This document shows positions 1-6,407 of a stretch of 7,630 nt of DNA, piece after piece. The position numbers and the translations under genes are program-made. Source of the DNA: CAZITB01 sp964542055 (GTDB taxonomy: Bacteria > Planctomycetota > Phycisphaerae > Sedimentisphaerales > CAMDDF01); assembly GCA_964542055.1 (NCBI GenBank), contig CAZITB010000119.1:1-7630 (forward strand), given 5' to 3'. Numbering within the stretch: position 1 is the stretch's first letter; every line of letters begins with the position of its first letter. Below the pieces are notes generated by a model. That model worked only from the letters and a program-made list of their open reading frames with translations, had not been told where the DNA came from and did not search any database.

Positions 1-1609
<1,609 letters not shown>

Positions 1610-1736
1610 ATCAATCGAGGATTGAAACGCAAAGTTTATTGTGCAATGATGAATACTAGAATCTTTTTTGTTACTCACCTATTTTACTTTTTTAAAACTG
1701 AATATCGCGTAGGATTAATTTCCTGCGATAACGAAT
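1610..1736 (+). other. 23S-5S internal transcribed spacer with two hairpins
   Basis: This 127-nt AT-rich spacer carries no tRNA. Two stem-loops are visible. TCAATC-GAG-GATTGA at 1611-1625 lies immediately after the 23S 3' end. A longer stem at 1703-1730 pairs TATCGC + AGGA with TCCT + GCGATA, with a 2-nt bulge and the loop TTAATT, just before 5S. Hairpins in this position commonly serve as processing signals for RNase III-type enzymes; that role is inferred. The spacer shows no promoter or terminator of its own. Confidence 0.8.
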
Positions 1737-1845
1737 TTCCTGGTGACTATACGAAAAAGGAAACGCCTGATCCCATTCCGAACTCAGAAGCTAAGCTTTT
1801 TCGGCCGATGATAGTCAATAGGCGAAAGTAGGTGATCGCCAGGGA
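1737..1845 (+). rRNA. rrf: 5S ribosomal RNA (short, 109 nt)
   Basis: The 5S rRNA is identified by the conserved core CCCATTCCGAACTCAGAAG and by a perfect closing helix: TTCCTGGTGA at 1737-1746 pairs over 10 positions, with two G-U pairs, with TCGCCAGGGA at 1836-1845. This sets the length at about 109 nt, shorter than the ~116-120 nt of most bacteria. Planctomycetes are described as having unusually short 5S rRNAs of about 109-111 nt, so the length is a taxonomic hint. It is co-transcribed with 23S and followed five bases later by an intrinsic terminator. An open frame at 1622-1831 crosses it and is spurious. Confidence 0.95.
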
Positions 1846-1850
1846 TTATA

Positions 1851-1889
1851 AAGGCTCGTAAGTTAACTCTTGCGAGCCTTTTCCTTTTT
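1851..1889 (+). terminator. Intrinsic terminator of the rRNA operon
   Basis: AAGGCTCGTAAG (1851-1862) pairs with CTTGCGAGCCTT (1869-1880) as a 12-bp stem with one G-U pair and a 6-nt loop, followed by a T-rich tract to 1889. Its place five bases after 5S fits the end of the rRNA transcript. Confidence 0.93.
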
Positions 1890-1891
1890 AT

Positions 1892-1928
1892 AGAAGTCAG
1901 AATTCAGAAGTCAGAATTCAGAATGCAG
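1892..1928. repeat. 14-bp tandem repeat, about 2.5 copies
   Basis: AGAAGTCAGAATTC occurs twice perfectly (1892-1905 and 1906-1919), followed by a partial, diverged third copy (AGAATGCAG). It begins right after the rRNA terminator and contains no gene. Simple repeats of this kind accumulate by slippage between genes; no function is evident. Confidence 0.85.
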
Positions 1929-1967
1929 TATACATTCAATTATCAGAAAGCGAGAAATGTTTCTTCC

Positions 1968-2076
1968 TATCTCACTGCTGCCGCAGTTGAGCTTTTATGT
2001 CCGTGTTGCTTACGGAATTCATTTCAATTTTTTATAAACCCCCTGCTAAAGCAGAGGGCTAAAATTGTAAGAAACG
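1968..2076 (+). repeat. Dispersed element copy A, with imperfect hairpin
   Basis: This is the first of two diverged copies of an intergenic element. It begins TATCTCACTGCTG, continues through a CA[G/A]TTGAG block, and ends with a hairpin followed by GGGCTAAAATTGTAAGAAACG. The hairpin at 2039-2058 pairs CTGC with GCAG around a TAAA loop, and CCC with GGG across one C-A mismatch. It resembles the REP-type palindromes common between genes in planctomycetes and cyanobacteria. No protein frame in it is credible. The orientation given is only that of the reading. Confidence 0.65.
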
Positions 2077-2088
2077 TTTGTATAACTA

Positions 2089-2215
2089 TATCTCACCGCT
2101 GGGGCAATTGAGTCTTTTTTGTGTTCGTATCGATCGCGCTCTACGCTTCCGGATAAAACTCCTTCGGTGTTGAAGACCCCCGGCTAAAAGCCGGGGGCTA
2201 AGATTGTAAGTAACG
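2089..2215 (+). repeat. Dispersed element copy B, with perfect 9-bp hairpin
   Basis: The second copy shares the outer blocks of copy A: TATCTCACCGCTG at the start, CAATTGAG, then GGGCTAAGATTGTAAGTAACG at the end. The middle differs in length and sequence, making it about 18 bp longer. Its hairpin is perfect: CCCCCGGCT (2177-2185), AAA loop, AGCCGGGGG (2189-2197). No T-tract follows, so it is not a canonical terminator. The two copies are nearly back to back, separated by about 12 bp. Confidence 0.65.
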
Positions 2216-2261
2216 GGTAGCGATGAGATGATTCCCGTATTTTTCTTATATATATAAATAA

Positions 2262-2289
2262 TTGACATTTTTTGACTTTATTTTATAAT
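2262..2289 (+). promoter_or_regulatory. Consensus housekeeping-sigma promoter of the 72-aa gene
   Basis: Perfect TTGACA (2262-2267) and perfect TATAAT (2284-2289) hexamers are separated by 16 bp in an AT-rich setting. Transcription would start near 2296, which is the ATG of the following gene, so there is no room for a ribosome-binding site. Confidence 0.8.
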
Positions 2290-2295
2290 ATGTTC

Positions 2296-2514
2296 ATGGC
2301 TGATAAATGCGATATAAATAAGGTTGACCGCTCAAAGGCAAGGCTGGTTACCAATAAGGAGCTTTCTGATAAATGGTCAGATTATTCCCCTGCCCAGCTT
2401 GTGGGGCTCGTATGGGATTTGACGGTTGAGGCTTATTCTTTGAAAGGGGATTTCGATGCTCAACAGCGATTACAGAGAAATGTTACAAAACTTATAAAGA
2501 AATCTGAACATTAA
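2296..2514 (+). CDS. Small hypothetical protein, 72 aa, probably from a leaderless mRNA
   Basis: I do not recognise a named family with certainty. The protein is hydrophilic, with no signal peptide or membrane segment. A central block (SPAQLVGLVWDLTVEAYSLKG, about residues 31-51) is followed by RLQRNVTKLIKK (about 58-69). This layout, 'S/TPxxR/Q..xVWxLTxxAxxxxG...RLxRxVxxL', resembles small uncharacterised proteins seen in planctomycetes and other bacteria, sometimes beside nucleotidyltransferase-like genes; that likeness is from memory. The frame extends to 2272, but earlier starts lie inside the promoter, so ATG 2296 (or ATG 2290) is the sensible start. There is no Shine-Dalgarno site; the promoter position predicts a leaderless message. 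It stands alone: upstream are repeats, downstream is a separate RNA unit. Function unknown. Confidence 0.7.
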   Translation: MADKCDINKVDRSKARLVTNKELSDKWSDYSPAQLVGLVWDLTVEAYSLKGDFDAQQRLQRNVTKLIKKSEH

Positions 2515-2558
2515 TACCCGTATTTACCACGATAAAAAGATTCTATTTTACTTTTTTC

Positions 2559-2592
2559 TTGAGTTGAATGCAAAATTTGTGTAATATATAAC
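2559..2592 (+). promoter_or_regulatory. Probable promoter of the structured RNA
   Basis: Two overlapping hexamer pairs fit a housekeeping sigma factor: TTGAGT (2559-2564) with TAATAT (2582-2587), and TTGAAT (2564-2569) with TATAAC (2587-2592), each with 17-bp spacing. They predict starts near 2594-2600. A further TATAGT at 2603-2608 could put the start near 2615. Which is used cannot be told from sequence alone. Confidence 0.5.
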
Positions 2593-2598
2593 CACAAT

Positions 2599-2767
2599 TT
2601 AATATAGTTTGTGCTGTACTTTAAGCGTTCCATCTGAAACCGCAAATTTCAAAAGGAAGAACGCAGAGTAAGTGCTCGTTTGCCTTTGGCGAAACGGGCG
2701 CTGCTTTCGTGTCTTCCAAAGGCTTTTGCGGGCCTCAGATGGGCATTGATTTGCAGTGCCCTTTTTT
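2599..2767 (+). ncRNA. Structured small RNA (or leader RNA), 6S-like hairpin architecture
   Basis: No open frame of note lies here, but the segment folds into one long imperfect hairpin. Helix 1 is CCATCTGA (2630-2637) with TCAGATGG (2735-2742). Helix 2 is CCGCAAA (2640-2646) with TTTGCGG (2725-2731). Next comes an 8 x 7 nt internal loop (2647-2654 / 2718-2724), then GGAAGA (2655-2660) with TCTTCC (2712-2717). The apical arm is AGTGCTCGTTT (2671-2681) with AAACGGGCGCT (2692-2702), closed by GCC-TTT-GGC. An intrinsic terminator ends it. A closing stem, central bubble, long apical stem, own promoter and ~155-170 nt length match the general plan of 6S RNA, the RNA-polymerase regulator; that identity is inferred from architecture, not sequence. 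Alternatively it is a cis-acting leader controlling the PEP-CTERM gene 54 nt downstream. The 5' end is uncertain (2594-2615). Confidence 0.55.
2741..2767 (+). terminator. Intrinsic terminator of the structured RNA
   Basis: GGGCATTG (2741-2748), loop ATTTG, CAGTGCCC (2754-2761), an 8-bp stem with one G-U pair, followed directly by six T (2762-2767). Its first two G residues are also the last two of the long hairpin's closing stem, so the two helices meet or compete at that point. It lies 54 nt before the next start codon. Confidence 0.88.
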
Positions 2768-2821
2768 ATGGGAACGGCTCATAAATGGGATTTTTGCAAG
2801 TGTTGTTAGGGATATTTAGAA

Positions 2822-3448
2822 ATGATAAAAAAATCAGTTTTATTTTTTATATTTGTTTTAGGAATAAACTTCAGTTCTAATTGGGCAAAGGCAAATCTAG
2901 TTAAAGTGTCAGGCGGCGCACTTCCTGTGGGTGCAAGTAGTCCTTTTGATCTATCTCATGCTAATGAATTTGCTTTTGATGTACTTACTGATGGCAATTC
3001 TGAAACAGGAATAAAAATTGCCGGAATCGAAGGAGCTTTTGATACAGGAGCATACCTAGTATTGGAGTTTCAAACAGATTATAAAGTGAATGAGATAAAG
3101 CTAGAAGTATATTTACATTCATTTTATGGTGTTACACATACAACTGGCTATATGGGATGCAGTGCTGATTTGACATTTAGTCCCTTTTGGAGTATAAGGC
3201 CACACAATCAAGATATACAGATGTTATCTATAACATTTGATGAAAATGAAATTAATAAGATGCGATTGCCTGAAAATCGATTTCAGTTCTTTTTTTGGTC
3301 ACCATTTATGGAAGGCATTCATGATCAGGGTGAACAAGGTATAGAAATTGTAGAGGCGTTCATGATATATCAAGAAATACCTGAACCAACAACAATAACT
3401 TTGTTCATGTTAGGAGCTTTTATATTTCGTAATAAATGCCAAATTTAA
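2822..3448 (+). CDS. PEP-CTERM sorting-domain protein, secreted
   Basis: A 208-aa exported protein. The N-terminus has lysines at 3-4, a hydrophobic core at about 5-18 and a likely signal-peptidase site after A22-K23-A24. The C-terminus carries a PEP-CTERM signal: I-P-E-P-T-T at 186-191, a short hydrophobic stretch to about 202, then R203 and K205. In this family the tail is recognised by an exosortase, which removes it and passes the protein to the cell surface or extracellular matrix. The basic tail is weaker than the usual run of arginines and ends in CQI. The middle (about 25-180) is rich in beta-forming segments; the stretch at 45-100 loosely suggests a discoidin-like or sugar-binding beta-sandwich, but I cannot assign it. 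ATG 2822 follows TAGGGA (2807-2812) by 9 nt. No exosortase gene is in the window. The next gene follows after 19 nt. Confidence 0.85.
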   Translation: MIKKSVLFFIFVLGINFSSNWAKANLVKVSGGALPVGASSPFDLSHANEFAFDVLTDGNSETGIKIAGIEGAFDTGAYLVLEFQTDYKVNEIKLEVYLHSFYGVTHTTGYMGCSADLTFSPFWSIRPHNQDIQMLSITFDENEINKMRLPENRFQFFFWSPFMEGIHDQGEQGIEIVEAFMIYQEIPEPTTITLFMLGAFIFRNKCQI

Positions 3449-3467
3449 TTTTTAAAAAGGTAAATAA

Positions 3468-3764
3468 ATGTCAAATGAAAATATTTACAAAAAGGCAGTG
3501 TCTCAACTTTTTGAAAAAACAAGAGGAAGATTAGAAGACAGGGATGAAATAATAGTTTTTGAATTATTTGATCGTCTAATAGAAAGGGGTATTGTTATTT
3601 CAACGGACATGATAAAACAGATATGTATAAAAAACGGTTATCATCCAACTACCGGTGGAAAAATTTCTCAAATTTACGACTTTATCTTTAGGTATAGAGC
3701 ATATAAGGAACAAAAAGATTATCCACGTTGGAATGATGAAATAATAGATGGATGGTTGTGCTAG
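3468..3764 (+). CDS. Hypothetical protein, 98 aa
   Basis: I do not recognise this protein. It is a 98-residue soluble, charged protein without signal peptide or membrane segment. It is mostly helix-forming (about 1-60), with a lysine/tyrosine-rich second half and a C-terminal cysteine. The start ATG 3468 is supported by AAAAAGG (3454-3460) ending 7 nt upstream, the clearest ribosome-binding site in this cluster. It begins 19 nt after the PEP-CTERM gene stop with no terminator between, so the two are probably on one transcript. Base composition is very AT-rich (18 G+C in the 60 bases 3481-3540), unlike the isomerase gene further right. Confidence 0.72.
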   Translation: MSNENIYKKAVSQLFEKTRGRLEDRDEIIVFELFDRLIERGIVISTDMIKQICIKNGYHPTTGGKISQIYDFIFRYRAYKEQKDYPRWNDEIIDGWLC

Positions 3765-3818
3765 AAACTTAATTCTTTAGACACTTCATGACTATTTGCT
3801 TTGGAAAATAATAATAAA

Positions 3819-4319
3819 ATGGTATCGAATTGGGATGATTCATATTGCTGGTTTTGTAAAAAACGAAAAGCTTCGGATTCTTCAAAATATGAGGTAGATT
3901 TATTTCGTATAATTGATCGTAAATCAACTTTTTTTGGTATGGGAATTCAATACAAGCAAAGTTATGAAAATACAAAGACATGGGTGCCAAGATGTAAATT
4001 TTGCAATAAAATTCATAACTATGTTTCTATGATATTTTTGGTTTTTTGGCTAATATTGGGAAGTATAATTACAATATGGTATTTTAAGCAACCAGATAAA
4101 AGGGCGGATTCCATATTAATCAATATCTTTGGAGGTGGGATTGCCATTGTAATGATTTTTTTTATGTGTGCAGTTTCGATAGGTTTTATTTTCATGGTTA
4201 CAAATATATTTTGGAATTCTGAAGATGAAGCTGACAAACATCCTCGGGTGAAAGCTTTGGCCAATGAAAATTGGCAAATCGGCGACAAGCCGACCTATAA
4301 GTGGGAAGGTCCCGATTGA
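3819..4319 (+). CDS. Two-CxxC zinc-ribbon-like membrane protein, 166 aa
   Basis: The protein has an N-terminal CWFC (C10, C13) and a CKFC (C59, C62) in the context V-P-R-C-K-F-C-N-K-I-H. Together these could hold one zinc ion. Two hydrophobic segments follow, at about 69-88 and 102-131, with a short charged loop between, then a soluble tail containing HPRVKALANENWQIGDKP. This order (CWFC, PRCxxC...H, two membrane helices, 'HPxV..L...W..G.KP' tail) recalls a family of uncharacterised planctomycete and cyanobacterial proteins, from memory. It may be an inner-membrane protein with a cytoplasmic zinc ribbon; the role is unknown. ATG 3819 is preferred, but an in-frame TTG at 3801 would add six residues; neither has a strong ribosome-binding site (GGAAAA at 3803 is 12 nt away). 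It follows the 98-aa gene by about 55 nt on the same strand. Confidence 0.72.
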   Translation: MVSNWDDSYCWFCKKRKASDSSKYEVDLFRIIDRKSTFFGMGIQYKQSYENTKTWVPRCKFCNKIHNYVSMIFLVFWLILGSIITIWYFKQPDKRADSILINIFGGGIAIVMIFFMCAVSIGFIFMVTNIFWNSEDEADKHPRVKALANENWQIGDKPTYKWEGPD

Positions 4320-4332
4320 AAAGCTAGCATGG

Positions 4333-4400
4333 TCAACCACGGATCAATCGGCATAAAATCAAAAAAACTTTCCGTGTATTTCGTGTGTTCCTTGGTTTGA
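4333..4400. repeat. Degenerate inverted repeat of the CCACGGA...TCCGTGG type
   Basis: TCAACCACGGA (4333-4343) is a near-match to the reverse complement of TCCTTGGTTTGA (4389-4400), differing by one mismatch and one indel. Between them lie ATCAATCGG, an A-rich spacer and TCCGTGTATTTCGTG. The same vocabulary (CCACGGAT...ATCCGTGT...TCCGTGGTT) makes up a widespread intergenic repeat family in environmental bacteria, including planctomycetes. It starts 14 nt after the membrane-protein stop. A small hairpin GGTGG/CCACC follows at 4408-4424. No T-tract follows either, so terminator function is doubtful. Confidence 0.65.
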
Positions 4401-4449
4401 TCTGGAAGGTGGGAACTGTCCACCAAATTGAATATCAACAAGATATGGT

Positions 4450-4666
4450 ATGAAACGCAATATACATAGTTTGCTTGTTTTTGCTGATATTTTTTTCTGG
4501 GTGTTTTTATTTGTGGGTTCAGCAGGTAAAGAGGCAGTTTGAGGAATTCTGAAAATGATCCGGTTTCGGGGATGAGTGGGTGCTGGCTAGGGTGAAGGCT
4601 TTTTTGGATATAATTTCCGGGACAGAACCGAAGTTTTATGGTAAAAAGGTAGAGATGAATTATTAA
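4450..4666 (+). pseudogene. Decayed small lipoprotein gene (frameshifted)
   Basis: ATG 4450 opens MKRNIHSLLVF..., a signal-peptide-like start. A one-base frame change in the T-runs at 4478-4482 or 4490-4496 makes the reading continue as ...LLIFFSGCFYLWVQQVKRQFEEF, where L-x-F-F-S-G-C looks like a lipobox. In that same frame two TGA codons follow (4550-4552 and 4556-4558), then a clean coding-like tail SGFGDEWVLARVKAFLDIISGTEPKFYGKKVEMNY ends at TAA 4664-4666 (written here only as key text; see positions 4559-4663). The +1 frame between 4545 and about 4570 reads NSENDPVSG without stops, so two compensating shifts would bridge the TGA codons. The simplest view is a ~70-aa lipoprotein gene disabled by indels, several in homopolymers; sequencing error is the alternative. 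The isomerase gene starts 23 nt downstream. Confidence 0.5.
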
Positions 4667-4689
4667 ACTACCCTAAATTGTGGATTGTT

Positions 4690-5517
4690 ATGACTTTATA
4701 TGTAAATGGTGAAGTAGTTGAGCAGGAGTTGATCGAAGCTGAGATGGGGCGGCTGAGGCCGGAATATGAGCGGACTTTTGCGGAGATGGAGCCGGAGAAG
4801 CGGAAAAAACAGCTGATTGACTGGTCGAGGGAGAATGTTATCGAGCAAGTTCTTTTGAGGCAAAGTGCGATGAAAAAGTATCCAGATATTTCCGAGCAGG
4901 AGGTAAATGGATTTGCGGCTCGGCACAGCCAGGGACAGCCGGTTGAGCTTTCGGATGAGGATAAGGAGCAGATAAAAAAACAACTACAGTTTGAAAAATT
5001 AATAAATGAAATTTCGGCAGGGCTTGGTGAACCGAAGCAGGGGGAGATCGAGAAATTCTACAACAAGCATAAAGAGCATTTTGTAATACCTGAAATGGTT
5101 CATGCGGCTCATATTGTCTTGCATCGGCAGGGCGGGGCGGATATGGCAGAGCAGCGGAAGGAGCTTGAGAAGGTTCTGGAGCAGTTGAAAGACGGTGCGA
5201 ATTTTGGTGAAATTGCGGGAAAGTATTCGGACTGTCCAGAAGGCGGGGGTGATCTGGGGTTTTTCGCGCGTAATAAAATGGTGCCTGCGTTTGAGGATGT
5301 TGTTTTCAAGCTGGAGCCGGGTGAGATAAGTGATGTTTTTGAGACCGAATTCGGTGTTCATATCGCGAAATTGATCGAAAAGCGGGAGGCGATACCTTGT
5401 GAGATCGGGCAGGTGCGGGATGTTATCGTTAAAGAGCTTAAAGGTCAATATTTGCAAAAGGCCTTGGAAAAGTATGTGGACAAGCTGAAGGGGCAAGCGG
5501 AAATAATAGAGAAATGA
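4690..5517 (+). CDS. Parvulin-type peptidyl-prolyl cis-trans isomerase
   Basis: A 275-aa protein with a C-terminal parvulin (PpiC/rotamase) domain at about 136-232 that catalyses cis-trans isomerisation of X-Pro bonds, aiding protein folding. Diagnostic segments are AAHIVL (H141), KYSDCPEGGGDLGFF (C182 and the GGDLG motif), the MVPAFEDVVFKLEPGEIS block at 197-214, and FGVHIAKL (H224), the usual active-site set. The first ~110 residues are a charged helical SurA/PrsA/NifM-like region. Unlike SurA and PrsA, there is no signal peptide or lipobox, so it looks cytoplasmic unless the start is wrong. An in-frame TTG at 4678 would add only MWIV. No clear ribosome-binding site precedes ATG 4690. The stop abuts the stop of the convergent larE gene with no gap. 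Overlapping minus-strand frames are shadows. Confidence 0.92.
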   Translation: MTLYVNGEVVEQELIEAEMGRLRPEYERTFAEMEPEKRKKQLIDWSRENVIEQVLLRQSAMKKYPDISEQEVNGFAARHSQGQPVELSDEDKEQIKKQLQFEKLINEISAGLGEPKQGEIEKFYNKHKEHFVIPEMVHAAHIVLHRQGGADMAEQRKELEKVLEQLKDGANFGEIAGKYSDCPEGGGDLGFFARNKMVPAFEDVVFKLEPGEISDVFETEFGVHIAKLIEKREAIPCEIGQVRDVIVKELKGQYLQKALEKYVDKLKGQAEIIEK

Positions 5518-6333
5518 TCATTTTTCATCGAGGGTTTCGTTGAGAGCGCCGGATCGGAAGCCCTTGAGGTCGAGGGCGGTATCGTTGAAACCGATGGATT
5601 GAAATTTTTTGATGACAATGGTTTTGAGGGGTTCGGAGATCATTTTTTCGAAATCGGCTTGGGGTATTTCAATTTTTGCCATGGTTCCGTAATGCCTGAC
5701 GCGGAGATCGGTAAAATTCAATGAGTGTAGAAATTCTTCGGCCTGGGCGATTTGATCAAGCTTTTCGGCTGTTATTGGTTGGCCGTAAGGGATTCTTGAC
5801 GCATAACAGGGGGAAGAAGGGGCGTTTGCGGTTTTGAGGCCGAGACGGAAGCTGAGTTTGCGGATGTCATCTTTAGTAAGGCGTTCTTTGGCAAGGGGGT
5901 TTATTATGTGAAATTCATCTGCTGCTTTGTTGCCCGGGCGGTAATCGGATAGATCATCGAGATTTGTACCTGAGGCGATGACTTCGAAACCTTTCGATTT
6001 GGCGGTTTGGCGGATGAGTGAATATATCTTTTTTTTGCAGATGTAGCATTTATTTTTGGGGTTTGCGACGAAATCGGGGTCAGAAAGGACATCGAAGTTT
6101 AATTCCAGAAGTTCTATGCCTATTTCGGAGCAATGAGTTCTGGCTTGGCGGAGTTTAGGTTCGGAGAGCAGCTGAGAGACGCAGATGCAGGGCAAAACAT
6201 CTTTTTTGCCGAGATTATCAACAAGTACTTTGAGCAGAAATGTGCTATCGACACCGCCTGAGAAAGCCAGAGCTATTTTCGGGTAGGACTTGATATCGTC
6301 TATGAGTGATTTATATTTTTGATCGGTATCCAC
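5518..6333 (-). CDS. larE: ATP-dependent sacrificial sulfur transferase LarE (three-cysteine type)
   Basis: LarE activates the carboxylates of P2CMN with ATP and inserts sulfur to give the thio-ligands of the nickel-pincer nucleotide cofactor of lactate racemase and related enzymes; LarB and LarC complete the pathway, and neither is in the window. The 271-aa protein has the PP-loop SGGVDS at 25-30, CYIC at 96-99, DYRPGNKA at 130-137, PSSPCYASRIPYG at 172-184 and C-terminal DLKGFRSG at 255-262. C176 aligns with the sacrificial Cys176 of Lactobacillus plantarum LarE, while C96 and C99 replace its Trp97 and Ala100. This makes a three-cysteine set like that of LarE proteins carrying a [4Fe-4S] cluster that may recycle sulfur. 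The frame runs upstream into a tRNA gene, so GTG 6333 is chosen; no other ATG/GTG/TTG occurs between the tRNA and the PP-loop. It is probably co-transcribed with the tRNA. Confidence 0.93.
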   Translation of the reverse strand: MDTDQKYKSLIDDIKSYPKIALAFSGGVDSTFLLKVLVDNLGKKDVLPCICVSQLLSEPKLRQARTHCSEIGIELLELNFDVLSDPDFVANPKNKCYICKKKIYSLIRQTAKSKGFEVIASGTNLDDLSDYRPGNKAADEFHIINPLAKERLTKDDIRKLSFRLGLKTANAPSSPCYASRIPYGQPITAEKLDQIAQAEEFLHSLNFTDLRVRHYGTMAKIEIPQADFEKMISEPLKTIVIKKFQSIGFNDTALDLKGFRSGALNETLDEK

Positions 6334-6335
6334 AA

Positions 6336-6407
6336 AGCCGAGAATGGGAGTCGAACCCACAACCCCTACTTTACGAAAGTAGTGCTCTACCATTGAGCCA
6401 TCTCGGC
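6336..6407 (-). tRNA. tRNA-Thr (anticodon CGT)
   Basis: A full cloverleaf is read on the minus strand. Acceptor GCCGAGA pairs with TCTCGGC, the D-stem is GCTC/GAGC, the anticodon stem CTACT/AGTAG encloses loop TTCGTAA, and the T-arm is GTGGG-TTCGACT-CCCAT. Anticodon positions 34-36 are CGT, reading ACG (threonine). The discriminator is T and CCA is not encoded, so it must be added after transcription. The gene is 72 nt, with its own promoter upstream and larE beginning two bases after the discriminator. Confidence 0.97.

Noticed and set aside
1622..1831. 69-codon open frame after the 23S gene
   Set aside because: It crosses the spacer hairpins and most of the 5S rRNA; the sequence is explained by RNA structure.
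1968..2215. CRISPR-like repeats
   Set aside because: Only two diverged copies of over 100 bp, no regular spacers and no cas genes.
1923..2268. Small open frames on both strands in the repeat region
   Set aside because: They run through the duplicated hairpin elements, have no ribosome-binding site and no protein-like composition.
2599..2767. SRP RNA, tmRNA or a known riboswitch
   Set aside because: The SRP apical motif, tmRNA tag/tRNA-like ends and the conserved cores of common riboswitches are not present by eye.
3769..4340. Minus-strand open frames opposite the two-CxxC membrane protein
   Set aside because: They are shadows of the plus-strand gene, whose CxxC motifs and membrane segments are coherent.
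4696..5496. Long minus-strand frames opposite the isomerase gene
   Set aside because: The plus strand encodes a clear parvulin domain; the reverse frames have no motif or start signal.
6334..6393. Twenty-residue N-terminal extension of LarE starting at ATG 6393
   Set aside because: The extension is encoded by the tRNA-Thr gene; the known family starts about 25 residues before the PP-loop, matching GTG 6333.
6336..6407. tRNA gene as an integration (att) site
   Set aside because: No second copy of the tRNA 3' end and no integrase gene is visible in the window.
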